A stretch of 64,000 nt of DNA, taken from the NCBI GenBank assembly GCA_041671045.1, contig JBAZCF010000007.1, positions 1 through 64,000 on the forward strand, given 5' to 3'. The stretch comes from Parachlamydiales bacterium (lineage in GTDB: Bacteria > Chlamydiota > Chlamydiia > Chlamydiales > JABDDJ01). Below, piece after piece: positions 46,107 to 55,078 of the stretch. The first letter of the stretch is position 1; the number at the start of each line of letters is the position of its first letter. Both the position numbers and the translations under genes were made by a program. The notes under the pieces were generated by a model. It ran no database searches. It saw only the letters and a program-made list of their open reading frames with translations, and was not told the DNA's origin.

Positions 46107-47399
46107 ATGTTAGAAGCATTTTGCCGCGATCAATACGACGCATTTATTACAAATCACTACTATATCCCCTTTTTCATTTGCATCGTGGCATTTGTTTTTG
46201 CAATTATGGCTGCAAAAGCATTCAACAAGCAATTTCTTACCGGCGACAAAATCTTTAAATTCCGCAATAGGGAAGTATTTAAGGTTTCTCTAGATCGTTT
46301 TAGAAGTGTTACCACACCTTTCTTCACCTTAATTTTCCTTGTTGCAGGGTCTATCCTCTCCCAAAAGATTGCCGGAAACAATGATGTGATCACTGTCATC
46401 ATGACATTCACTCTCCTTTGGTTTATCTTAGCCTTCTTGTGGGCTGTAACCTCCAACCGCAACCTGACAACTTTAGCCGCAATCCTCTTTGTCACGGGTG
46501 TTGTATTAAACTTTTTTGGTGTATTGACCCCGACGATCACTCTATTGGATGCTTGGTCATTGCACATTGGCTCATACACAATTTCTGTCTATCAAGTGTT
46601 GAAGGGTGCGTTGATCCTGCTGGTATTGATGCTGCTGACGCGTAAAGCCTCTGACTATGGCCAGCGCTATATACATAAGCTGCATACTATCAACGTCAAC
46701 ACTAGAGAACTGTTAGCGAAACTTTTTCAAGCCACGTTATACTTCATTGCAGTGATGGTCCTCTTAGACCTAATGGGCGTAAGCCTTACCTCTCTGACTA
46801 TCTTTAGCGGTGCTGTTGTCGTGGGTGTCGGTTTCGGGATGCAGAAGATTTCGTCCAACATCATCAGCGGTTTCATGCTTTTATTCGAGAAGACGATTGA
46901 AATCGGCGATATCATCGAGATGAAAGACGGCTCTTGGGCATGGGTAAGACACTTAGGGGCCCGTGCAGCTCTCTTAGAAGGGTTAGATGGACGCGAGCTC
47001 ATCATTCCCAACGATGAGCTGATCACTGAAACTGTAACAAACCTGACTTTCAGTCATGCTAAACTACGTATGGAAATGCGTGTGCGCGTCCCTTATCATG
47101 TCGATTTGGAAATTGCACGCCGTCTTATTTGGGAAGCGACTTTGAATGCTCCCCTTTGCAGTAAGACAACACCACCGGATTGTTTTTTGAATGAGTTTGG
47201 TGAAAGCGGGGCAGTATTCCTTGTGCATGTATGGACTGATGATGTGACAAGAGGAAGATTCAGACCGATGAGTGAAGCCTTATTTGCGATTTGGCGTAAA
47301 CTGAAAGAGAACGGAATAGAAATTCCTTATCATCAAATGGATGTTTCACTTAAGAATAGGGATGCTAGTGCTAAACCCGCTTCTAACGATGCATCTTAG
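46107..47399 (+). CDS. MscS-family mechanosensitive ion channel
   Basis: 430 residues with about five N-terminal membrane spans. The conserved pore-lining helix and beta domain follow (GAVVVGVGFGMQKISSNIISGFMLL at about 238-262, then IEIGDIIE and LIIPNDEL). A C-terminal alpha-beta domain ends with the usual IPYHQMDVSL. The family releases solutes on hypo-osmotic stress. It is longer than E. coli MscS (286), with extra N-terminal spans. The last 17 bases overlap the 3' end of oppC on the other strand. No Shine-Dalgarno is obvious. Confidence 0.92.
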   Translation: MLEAFCRDQYDAFITNHYYIPFFICIVAFVFAIMAAKAFNKQFLTGDKIFKFRNREVFKVSLDRFRSVTTPFFTLIFLVAGSILSQKIAGNNDVITVIMTFTLLWFILAFLWAVTSNRNLTTLAAILFVTGVVLNFFGVLTPTITLLDAWSLHIGSYTISVYQVLKGALILLVLMLLTRKASDYGQRYIHKLHTINVNTRELLAKLFQATLYFIAVMVLLDLMGVSLTSLTIFSGAVVVGVGFGMQKISSNIISGFMLLFEKTIEIGDIIEMKDGSWAWVRHLGARAALLEGLDGRELIIPNDELITETVTNLTFSHAKLRMEMRVRVPYHVDLEIARRLIWEATLNAPLCSKTTPPDCFLNEFGESGAVFLVHVWTDDVTRGRFRPMSEALFAIWRKLKENGIEIPYHQMDVSLKNRDASAKPASNDAS

Positions 47400-48846
47400 G
47401 ATCGAAAGCATCCCGCAAGGCATCTCCTACTAATGCAGTAGCGATCAACAAGATAGTCAATAAAAGGGCGGGCGGCCAGAGCAAGTAGCTCTCTCCCGGA
47501 AATACAGAGCGCCCTTCATCCATCAATACACCCCAAGAACAAGAGCCTTCTTCCCCTAATCCAAGAAAAGATAAGCCTGCCTCGCTTGAGACTGCGCCCA
47601 TCACTGCAAATGGTAGTAATGTCAGAAGGGGCGGGATAGCATTGGGAAGGATATGACCGAAGATAATACGGCTATTTCCAAAACCTAGAGAATGGCATGC
47701 TTCGACATAAGAGAGATTGCGTTGTTTCAGGAATTCTGCCCGTATATAGCGGCTGAATCCGGTCCACCCAAAAAGCCCAATGACGCTGATGACAAGGAAA
47801 ATAGACTTGCTTTGTGCGATAGCTACAATCATCAAAAGCATTAGGAAGGAGGGCATGGCTTCCCATATCTCTAGAAAACGTGAAATGATGATATCAGCAG
47901 TACCGCCGAAATACCCTGCGGCAGCACCTACTGGAATGCCAATAGCCAAGGAGATAGCCACAGCAATAATTCCCACCACAAGGGAAACACGCACCCCAAA
48001 GATCAAAGCCGAAAGGAAATCTTTACGGTTAATACGGGTCAATTCATAAAATGGTAAAAGATGATTAAGGGTACTGTCACCACCGGCATCGTCTTCCCAA
48101 TGGAAATCCCTGATCAGAGGCATGACCATGAAATTGATTTTCTGGGACTGCTGTTCCAACCATGCTTGTCTGTCAGTATACCATTTTAAAGCTTCAGTAT
48201 TACCTTGTGCTTTCAACCTTTCAACAATACGCTGCTCATTGTCGTAGTCTGTTTGCCAGAGGGTGGCGAGTTTTTGATCGGTCTTCAACAAGCTTTGTAA
48301 TTTCTCGTGCTGCTGTTGACGCAGTTTATAGCGCAAGACTAGATTCAGCTTGGCATAGTCATTCATCCATTGCGTATCGAATGCCCATGTTGGCTCGACG
48401 CTCTTTCCCTTAAGGGCTGTTCTCCTAGCCAAGGTTAGGGAAGGATCAGAAGCAGGATCTTTGACAGGGTAAGCAATCAGATAAAGGAATAAGGAGCATT
48501 GTATCACAGAAAAGATGACTGTGCTTAAGTTGATAGCCTTTTTAGTTTTATGAAACAGGAGGAGGGCTAAAATATAAAACGGGAAGGTGAAGATCAGCAG
48601 ATTAAAGAAAATATCTAGGTGTTTAGTGTAAAACCCGGTGAAAAATAGGTATTTGAACAAGGGAAAATACCATCCGCCTTCATACTGCACGATCAAAGGC
48701 TTACTGGATGCTAAAAATGGAGCGTAAATACCTACAAGAGTAAACAAGGCGATGATGAGTAATCCGATTTTTCCTGTTATATGCTTGTTAAACTGTTTCC
48801 ATATTGTCTGCCAATAGGTGGATGCTATATTTTCATTAGGGTTCAT
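47383..48846 (-). CDS. oppC: oligopeptide ABC transporter permease, OppC type
   Basis: 487-residue inner-membrane permease. After a first span (about 27-47) there is a second and third hydrophobic region, then an extracytoplasmic insertion of about 130 residues rich in charged helix. The conserved five-span core with the EAA loop (EACHSLGFGNSRIIFGHILPN) begins after about residue 275. E. coli OppC is about 300 residues, so the insertion is a marked extension. It lies 46 bases after oppB on the same strand. Its 3' end overlaps the convergent mscS gene by 17 bases. Confidence 0.93.
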   Translation of the reverse strand: MNPNENIASTYWQTIWKQFNKHITGKIGLLIIALFTLVGIYAPFLASSKPLIVQYEGGWYFPLFKYLFFTGFYTKHLDIFFNLLIFTFPFYILALLLFHKTKKAINLSTVIFSVIQCSLFLYLIAYPVKDPASDPSLTLARRTALKGKSVEPTWAFDTQWMNDYAKLNLVLRYKLRQQQHEKLQSLLKTDQKLATLWQTDYDNEQRIVERLKAQGNTEALKWYTDRQAWLEQQSQKINFMVMPLIRDFHWEDDAGGDSTLNHLLPFYELTRINRKDFLSALIFGVRVSLVVGIIAVAISLAIGIPVGAAAGYFGGTADIIISRFLEIWEAMPSFLMLLMIVAIAQSKSIFLVISVIGLFGWTGFSRYIRAEFLKQRNLSYVEACHSLGFGNSRIIFGHILPNAIPPLLTLLPFAVMGAVSSEAGLSFLGLGEEGSCSWGVLMDEGRSVFPGESYLLWPPALLLTILLIATALVGDALRDAFDPKMHR

Positions 48847-48892
48847 TCGAAATTCGCTTTGGTTGGGACAATGTACGATTTCTGGCCATGTT

Positions 48893-50389
48893 TTAGTCCA
48901 ATTTAAGGCGTGGATCTAGAAAGGCGTAGGAAAGATCTGCGATAAGATAGCCCATTAAAGAGAGGAAGGCTCCTGCAAGAGCAGAGAACATCACCACGTT
49001 ATAGTCTCGGTTGACAATAGCATCGTAAAAGAACTTGCCGAAACCATCGATTTGAAAAAGTGTCTCCACAATGAGCGAGCCTCCCAGTATGGCACCTAAA
49101 GATGCTGCTATGGATGTGACGATAGTGATGGAGGCATTGCGTCCAATATGTTTCACATAGACGGTACTGCGGGGAAGCCCTTTAGCAAAAGCGGTACGGA
49201 CATAGTCTTGGCGCATTACTTCCAAAACAGCTGTCCTGGAAAGTCGTGTTTGGGCTGCCAAACTACCGTAAAGAAGTGCAACCAAAGGCAAAGCGATGTG
49301 CTGCATCGTATCCCACAATCGTCCCCAGGAAGTCAGCTGGCCATAGACCTCTTCCCTGCTGGTAAAGCCGCCTAGTGGAATAGGGATATCAGTGAAAGGA
49401 AAATGGTGGTGAAGGGCTACTTTCTCAATTAAAAAGGGCGCAACGACAAAGACCGGTGTCGCATATAGGACGAGAAATAGGACGTTTAATGAGTAGTCTA
49501 TCGGTTTATTTTGCCTGAGGGCCATCAAAAACCCGAAGAAAACGCAAAGGAATAACGTTATCCACATGGGGATGACTGAGAGGGTGAGCGAGTATTTAAA
49601 CCTTTTTGTCACTTCGTTGAATACGGTTTTGTTACTATCGTTGCGGAGAGTTCCAAAATCCAAAGTCAAGACACGGCTCATATACCTATAAAAGCGTGTT
49701 TGAGTAATGAATACAGAAACTAATTCCATTCCCGAAGGTTCAAAATGGTATTCCTGATAATGCTCTTGGTACCATGTGGTCAAGGCTGCAGCTGTTGCAG
49801 GAAGGTCTTCTAGTTTTTCCGGGGTTAAAAACGAGGCGAGGAAGTTATTCTCTTTGCCTATTTTACGATTATAAGCTTTTTGATCGGCAGTAAGAGTGGG
49901 GCCTAAAAAAGCCTGCGGGCTGCCTCCTCGGACAAAAAAACGTACAGCTGTTTTACGCAAAGCCGGGTCAGCCTGCGGATCGTTGATGACATGTAGAAGT
50001 TTTGGCATGATAAAACGTGCCCTATCCCCCATCTCAACGCGTCGGTTCTGAAAATCTTTAAAGGCCAATGGCTCCGGATTTTCAGGACTCACCTTTTCAT
50101 GCACAATCTGCCAGAGCCACAAATCAACGCTCTCTTGGGTTGTCGAAGGCCATGTATTAAAAAGAATAGGCAATGTCAATCCATAGAACTCGCGAAATTG
50201 CAGATAGCGGTCATCGCCGGTAAACACTTGTGAATTGGATTGGCTGCGCGAGGCGTTGCCTTCGGGCGAGATTTCCGTCCGAGTGGTCGGCTCCCCGGGA
50301 GCTAGGTTTAGAACGATAAAATTGACCAAAATAATACAAAACAATGTGATGGGCAGTAGGATTAAACGCCTAAGGATATAGGTGCCCAT
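48893..50389 (-). CDS. oppB: oligopeptide ABC transporter permease, OppB type
   Basis: 498-residue inner-membrane permease. The first span (about 8-30) and the LAPGEP motif are followed by an insertion of about 190 residues on the outer side, with short helical repeats (for example PALRKTAVRFFVRGG). The conserved core follows, including LTLDFGTLRND, the EAA loop (AFAKGLPRSTVYVKHIGRN) and the terminal FLDPRLKLD. The usual length is near 310. It is transcribed just after oppA (6-base gap). The extended loops of OppB and OppC probably contact the unusually long OppA. Confidence 0.93.
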   Translation of the reverse strand: MGTYILRRLILLPITLFCIILVNFIVLNLAPGEPTTRTEISPEGNASRSQSNSQVFTGDDRYLQFREFYGLTLPILFNTWPSTTQESVDLWLWQIVHEKVSPENPEPLAFKDFQNRRVEMGDRARFIMPKLLHVINDPQADPALRKTAVRFFVRGGSPQAFLGPTLTADQKAYNRKIGKENNFLASFLTPEKLEDLPATAAALTTWYQEHYQEYHFEPSGMELVSVFITQTRFYRYMSRVLTLDFGTLRNDSNKTVFNEVTKRFKYSLTLSVIPMWITLFLCVFFGFLMALRQNKPIDYSLNVLFLVLYATPVFVVAPFLIEKVALHHHFPFTDIPIPLGGFTSREEVYGQLTSWGRLWDTMQHIALPLVALLYGSLAAQTRLSRTAVLEVMRQDYVRTAFAKGLPRSTVYVKHIGRNASITIVTSIAASLGAILGGSLIVETLFQIDGFGKFFYDAIVNRDYNVVMFSALAGAFLSLMGYLIADLSYAFLDPRLKLD

Positions 50390-50395
50390 AAAATT

Positions 50396-52504
50396 CTAAT
50401 TCCTCTCTTTAAGCCAGAAGATGGATGAATCCGGTTCATTGACAGTTGCACCCGGAACAAGATCTTGTCTTTTTGAAGGGATGAAAACATTTTGTAATGT
50501 TTCCCTATAGAGCATAATAATTTTGGGGGTGTAAAGGAATGTATAGGGCTGTTCTTCGTGAATGATATTATCAAACCGGTGGTATAGTTGGAGGCGCCTT
50601 TCCATATTATATTCGAAATCCAGTTGGTTGATGATCTGATCGGCTTCTGGATTAGCAAATCCGACAGTATTCGATGAGCCTTTGACTTTGGCATATGACG
50701 AATACCAGAGCTGACGTGGATCTTCGGGAGGAGTTCCGAGAGACCATGCTAGCAAATAGGAATCGAAGCTTTTATCATCGATCTTGCTTGAGAGGTCTGC
50801 TACGTCAACGCCATCCGGCTGGCAGTCGACACCAATTTCCTTAAGAGTCGTTGCAATATATTCGACGGTAGATTTTGTAACCGGATTTTTTACATAATAC
50901 ATAAGTTTGAAAGAGAACGGGACCTTTTTCCCATTAATTTCCTTATCGAGAATACCATCTCCGTCAGAATCGGACCACCCCTCCTCTTCCAATAGCTTGC
51001 GTGCTGCTTGTGGATCATAGGGAAGGGGCTGAATAGATCTGTCTGTTTCCAGCGAATTGATAAAGAAGGTGCCATGAATCTCCACTGCTAGATTATTCAA
51101 GTTCTGACTTATGATTCTTTTACGATCGATAGCCATTGTCAGGGCTTGGCGTACTTTCCTGGAATTGAAGTAGGGTTTGTTTTGGTTCCAGGCGACATAA
51201 GAGTAGCCCCTATTCAGATAATTCAGCTGATCGATACCAAAATGATCGCTCTTTTGTTTTGCATACATCGGAGAATTCTTGAAATTTTCCCATTCAGTAA
51301 TTTTCTCGGGCTGTAGCACTGTAGCCGTGACATTACCCGCCTTGAATTCCTGCCAGGATGCATCCGCGGAAGGCCTATGGGTGAGTTCATAAGTCTTAAT
51401 CAAAGGGCTTAAAGGCTCGAAAAAGTTCTCGTTTTTCTTGAGAACTACGCGCTGATCGGTCATCTCATCAAATTTCCAGGGACCGCAGCTCGGTACAATG
51501 TTTTTTGCCCAATGCTGGGCAAAGTTTTGTGCCCAGACAGAGCTCTTGCGGTAAGCATCAGGATCTTGGTCATCCTCTAAGATCTTTGTTCCATCGGCAA
51601 AGTAGGTATATAGAAATGAGGCTAAGGGGCGCATCCCTCCGGTAAGCTGGCGGGCGGAATATTTAATCATCTTTTTTGTCGTTCCGTCGGCTTGTAAAGC
51701 ATCTTTACCTTTCCAACGTACTACAAAGGTATAATCGTCTATGACTTCGATAGAATCAATATCAGCATAATAAGTACGTGCACTGACAGCCCCCGTTTCA
51801 CTCACATAAGGATTCATGATAGCATCCCAATACAACTTGAAGTCGTGCGCTGTGACGGGATGTTTTTTAAGGAAATGGGAAGACAGACCTATGCTCTCGC
51901 TAAAGAAACGCTGTTCTAAAGGTTCCCAAAAGAGGTCATTGCGAAGAAATATCCAGAATTCGGGCAATTGAGTTTCAGGATTTGTCCGCTCTTCCAATCT
52001 CTCTGCTGCATACGGTGTCATCGTTTCGTAGATGCCGAAACGCATTTTGGCTACTGCGATATTACAACGGTCGACGATATCCCTTACATTAGCAAAACCT
52101 GAGAAAGGATGCAGGTTCTCGGGCTTACCATAAGTAGAATCCCTATAGGTTCCTGAAGGGTGGAAATTATCCCCCAGTAGTTGCGGCAGTGTCTTTTCAT
52201 AGAAGGGATCCTTTTCCAGCAGGTTTTTGCCTTCGGCCAGGGCAAGGGGGTTAGCGGGTACTGCAGGGGATACTGTAGAAGAATCCTGAGGTAAGGCATT
52301 ACGAATAGGGGCATTAGCCATTGCTTTAAGGACATCGATGCGGATACGCTCTACTTCAGTCCGAAGCTGTGATATGTCCTGCTTAACTCCTTTAACGTCA
52401 TTTTCAATCAAAAGGGATGACCAGTAAAGCATTGCCATGAAAACGAGCAGGGCAAATCCCATCACGTAACGGAAAATATACAATCCAATCGGCTCTCTAT
52501 TCAT
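50396..52504 (-). CDS. oppA: membrane-anchored oligopeptide-binding protein, OppA type
   Basis: 702 residues of the SBP_bac_5 family, well above the usual 540. The N-terminus is an uncleaved-looking anchor (about 12-33, VMGFALLVFMAMLYWSSLLI) without a lipobox Cys. A coiled coil follows (about 38-60). Family marks include DFKLYWDAIMNP, YSYVAWNQNKPYFNSRKVRQAL and DPRQLWYSS. An EF-hand-like DSDGDGILDKE stretch is visible. AAGGTCG precedes the ATG. It is first in the oppA-oppB-oppC run; the ATPases oppD-oppF lie about 10 kb away. Confidence 0.92.
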   Translation of the reverse strand: MNREPIGLYIFRYVMGFALLVFMAMLYWSSLLIENDVKGVKQDISQLRTEVERIRIDVLKAMANAPIRNALPQDSSTVSPAVPANPLALAEGKNLLEKDPFYEKTLPQLLGDNFHPSGTYRDSTYGKPENLHPFSGFANVRDIVDRCNIAVAKMRFGIYETMTPYAAERLEERTNPETQLPEFWIFLRNDLFWEPLEQRFFSESIGLSSHFLKKHPVTAHDFKLYWDAIMNPYVSETGAVSARTYYADIDSIEVIDDYTFVVRWKGKDALQADGTTKKMIKYSARQLTGGMRPLASFLYTYFADGTKILEDDQDPDAYRKSSVWAQNFAQHWAKNIVPSCGPWKFDEMTDQRVVLKKNENFFEPLSPLIKTYELTHRPSADASWQEFKAGNVTATVLQPEKITEWENFKNSPMYAKQKSDHFGIDQLNYLNRGYSYVAWNQNKPYFNSRKVRQALTMAIDRKRIISQNLNNLAVEIHGTFFINSLETDRSIQPLPYDPQAARKLLEEEGWSDSDGDGILDKEINGKKVPFSFKLMYYVKNPVTKSTVEYIATTLKEIGVDCQPDGVDVADLSSKIDDKSFDSYLLAWSLGTPPEDPRQLWYSSYAKVKGSSNTVGFANPEADQIINQLDFEYNMERRLQLYHRFDNIIHEEQPYTFLYTPKIIMLYRETLQNVFIPSKRQDLVPGATVNEPDSSIFWLKERN

Positions 52505-52563
52505 ATCGACCTTGTAAACAAACTTTTTCGTTAGTTTACATGACGCACAAATATATACAAAAA

Positions 52564-53010
52564 CTAATCTGTACGATGTTCGTTATGGTAAATATCCGCA
52601 CATCCATAGTAAAAGCCCACGCCGGTACCCACGATTGCCCCGCCTACGAATCCGGCGGAAACACCCAATACGAGTGAAGTAGCAACGCCATATGCCGATC
52701 CCATAAAGATGCCAAAAATCACACTATAGATACTCGAAGCAGGGATGCTCATGACAAGTCCTGCTGCGGCGCCGCAGATCAAACCGCAAGGAACTCCGAC
52801 AAAAAGTGTTTTAGCGCCAACTTCCTTACCTATATCCACACTATTGAAAAATATTGATTTAGCTAGATGTCCTACGGCCATTCCTGCATGAGAGAATCTT
52901 TCTTCCCAGACTTCTTTAAATTCTTCATAGGAATAGTCATAGTCGTTATCTTCCCACCACCCATTGAAATCTTCGTATCTTTCATTAAAATAATTGACTA
53001 TACTACTCAT
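52564..53010 (-). CDS. candidate inclusion-membrane (Inc-like) protein
   Basis: 148 residues. The first 50 are acidic and aromatic (YEDFNGWWEDNDYDYSYEEF). Residues about 65-135 form two or three long Gly/Ala-rich hydrophobic segments with short connections (LFVGVPCGLICGAAAGLVM, then SAYGVATSLVLGVSAGFVGG). A paired hydrophobic region of 40 or more residues is the hallmark of chlamydial Inc proteins, though glycine-zipper membrane proteins look similar. It is divergent from the LRR gene at 53102, with a 91-base AT-rich gap between them. Function unknown. Confidence 0.6.
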   Translation of the reverse strand: MSSIVNYFNERYEDFNGWWEDNDYDYSYEEFKEVWEERFSHAGMAVGHLAKSIFFNSVDIGKEVGAKTLFVGVPCGLICGAAAGLVMSIPASSIYSVIFGIFMGSAYGVATSLVLGVSAGFVGGAIVGTGVGFYYGCADIYHNEHRTD

Positions 53011-53101
53011 TTTAACCTTTTCATAAATATTAATAATTTATTAACAATTATGCGATATAATTATTAATAGTATTTAAAGAACAATTATAGAACTGACAAA
53101 T

Positions 53102-54373
53102 ATGAACATTATACAAACATACATGGATCAGATACCTGATCAGCTTTTTTCCTTCGCAACAGATGAACAATTGCTGAGCTGGGAAGACACAGCTATAAAA
53201 GTCGCAAAATATGCGGGATATACCTTAGCCATATTCGCCGGTATTGGCGTGGCAGTTCTGGACGGTTTTCCCCTCCTTCTTACTACATATAGCTACCCCT
53301 TATTTATAGCGACTTCACTAGTCTCCACCGCCTTCGTAGTCTACACGATGTATACACAGAAACTCGAAAATATCCGTAATAACTCCACGGAAAGTATTAT
53401 CAAAGCAGCCGAAACTGCGACCGACTTTCAGGACGATGAAGAAACAAAACATATGGATTTGGGTGCGAAGGTAAAAGTACTCACCTTAGATAATAATAAA
53501 ACTTTTGCAGCACTCGATAGTGATGCTAAAACAGCCTACTTTGCTAAGATCGCTCGCTATTTTCCCAATTTAACCACACTAAATCTCAAAGGTGTCGTAC
53601 TAGATGATAAAGTCGATATCTCCCCTCTGGGCCGCCTTCCCCTAGAATCCTTAAAAGTGACAAAAGCCACTTTAAGCGATACACAATTAGGCGCATTCGG
53701 TGCGAATGATAAGCTAAAGATATTGTCCTTGCATAGCTGCAATACTATCTCGGAAGCTGCTTTGAAAGCTTTTGCTAACGCTCCCCTGGAAGAATTAGAA
53801 CTGGTCCACTGCCGTTTAGACCCCTCTTTGGATTATACGGAAGCAGATAAGAACGTCATGACAAAATTGACTGCCGACCCTCAGAAAATGATGGAAAACT
53901 TCCAGCATAGAGATAAATTTCTTGATGAAGAACTTCACTTCGATCACATCCCTAAGAAGAAGTTCGCCATCCTCCACCAATGGAAAGAGCTCAAAACATT
54001 AAAAGTTTCTCATATCAATGATAAAGCAGTAAAAGCGTTATTCCCTGCACTCCCTAAATTAGAGACCTTCCAAATTGAACACAGTTTAGCATTAACAGGT
54101 GAATGCTTCTCTCAAACAGACATCGGGGCTGTTAAGCATCTTGAGTTCAATAAATGCTATAGTCTGAATCCAGCGGTTTTCACCTCTCTTTGCGCTCATA
54201 AAACACTGGAAAAAGTCACGTTCTATACAGATCCGGCAGAATGTATAGGCTTGAAGGACGACGCTTACGAAAGAGAGTATAAAAATTTCCGGAAGCACTT
54301 TAAAGCACCTGATAAGATAGATGACATCTTCACGGGTATGTGGATCCGCAAGAAGATGGATGTCACGCCATAA
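53102..54373 (+). CDS. candidate Inc-like protein with leucine-rich repeats
   Basis: 423 residues. After about 33 N-terminal residues comes a bilobed hydrophobic region (about 37-82: YTLAIFAGIGVAVL, then PLFIATSLVSTAFVVYTMY). The rest carries degenerate leucine-rich repeats in two blocks, for example FPNLTTLNLKGVVLDD, LPLESLKVTKATLSD, LKILSLHSCNTISE, LKTLKVSHINDKAV and VKHLEFNKCYSLNP. Repeats of about 24-26 residues with a conserved C resemble the RNI or cysteine-containing LRR type found in eukaryote-like bacterial proteins. A membrane hairpin plus LRR fits an inclusion-membrane protein that shows a binding surface to the host. That role is inference. No Shine-Dalgarno is seen. Confidence 0.7.
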   Translation: MNIIQTYMDQIPDQLFSFATDEQLLSWEDTAIKVAKYAGYTLAIFAGIGVAVLDGFPLLLTTYSYPLFIATSLVSTAFVVYTMYTQKLENIRNNSTESIIKAAETATDFQDDEETKHMDLGAKVKVLTLDNNKTFAALDSDAKTAYFAKIARYFPNLTTLNLKGVVLDDKVDISPLGRLPLESLKVTKATLSDTQLGAFGANDKLKILSLHSCNTISEAALKAFANAPLEELELVHCRLDPSLDYTEADKNVMTKLTADPQKMMENFQHRDKFLDEELHFDHIPKKKFAILHQWKELKTLKVSHINDKAVKALFPALPKLETFQIEHSLALTGECFSQTDIGAVKHLEFNKCYSLNPAVFTSLCAHKTLEKVTFYTDPAECIGLKDDAYEREYKNFRKHFKAPDKIDDIFTGMWIRKKMDVTP

Positions 54374-54387
54374 CCGAAGGCAGGAAA

Positions 54388-54452
54388 GTTGTCTGTAGCA
54401 CCGTTTGTGTGGCGTTTTTTATGAACGCCACACAAACAGTACTACAAACAAC
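54388..54452 (-). terminator. long hairpin between convergent genes, dispersed repeat copy B
   Basis: A 29-base arm (54388-54416) faces a 29-base arm (54424-54452) across a 7-base loop. The inner 14 bp (GTTTGTGTGGCGTT with AACGCCACACAAAC) are perfect. The three outer discrepancies are A-C mismatches in plus-strand RNA but G-U wobbles in minus-strand RNA, so the full stem forms only in the nth-direction transcript. It starts one base after the nth stop codon and 14 bases after the LRR gene stop. Bases 54391-54428 match the repeat at 147-183. Confidence 0.75.
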
Positions 54453-54453
54453 T

Positions 54454-55077
54454 TCATGCAACGCCAAGCTTACTGCAGATAGGACAAGTCGCTGCATCGT
54501 GTTTTTTCGCTGTGCAGAAGGCACGCGCAAAGTAGATGACTTGCAAATGGAGCTTTATCCAATCTTTCTTAGGAAAAAGCTTTTTTAAATCGCTTTCTGT
54601 TTGTTTGACATTCTTTCCTGTACTCAAACCCCAACGCTGTGCGCAACGATGTATGTGGGTATCCACCGGAAATGCAGGTGTATGGAAAGCCTGCGCCATG
54701 ACTACAGAAGCTGTCTTATGCCCTACCCCGGGCAGAGCTTCCAACTCTTCAAAGGTTTGCGGCACTTGACCATCATATTTCTCTATAAGAATGTTTGAAA
54801 GGGTATGAATTGCTTTCGATTTGGTCGGTGATAGCCCGCATGTCTTGATGAAGGACTCTATTTCCTTTACCGGCACCTTTGCCATTGCAGCAGGGGTAGA
54901 TGCACGTTTAAAAAGGTCAGGAGTGACTTTATTGACCCTTTCGTCCGTGCATTGTGCAGAAAGTAGGACAGCGATTAGAAGAGTGTATGGGTCCTTATGG
55001 TTCAGTGGAATCGGTGGTTCAGGAAAATAGTGGTCCAGAGTTTTTTGGATAAACTGCACCCACTCTTTTTTTCGCAT
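54454..55077 (-). CDS. nth: endonuclease III (DNA glycosylase/AP lyase)
   Basis: Removes oxidised pyrimidines in base excision repair. The 207-residue protein has the helix-hairpin-helix LPGVGHKTA with catalytic K121 and the catalytic Asp D139 in FPVDTHIHR. The C-terminal iron-sulfur loop is unusual: C188 and C198 match the family spacing C-x6-C-x2-C-x5-C, but position 195 is Ala and 204 is Leu, with an extra Cys at 201. The cluster may be lost or rearranged. The stop is one base from a long terminator hairpin, and mnmE lies immediately upstream. The order mnmE-nth next to psd matches Chlamydia. Confidence 0.94.
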   Translation of the reverse strand: MRKKEWVQFIQKTLDHYFPEPPIPLNHKDPYTLLIAVLLSAQCTDERVNKVTPDLFKRASTPAAMAKVPVKEIESFIKTCGLSPTKSKAIHTLSNILIEKYDGQVPQTFEELEALPGVGHKTASVVMAQAFHTPAFPVDTHIHRCAQRWGLSTGKNVKQTESDLKKLFPKKDWIKLHLQVIYFARAFCTAKKHDAATCPICSKLGVA

Positions 55078-55078
55078 T

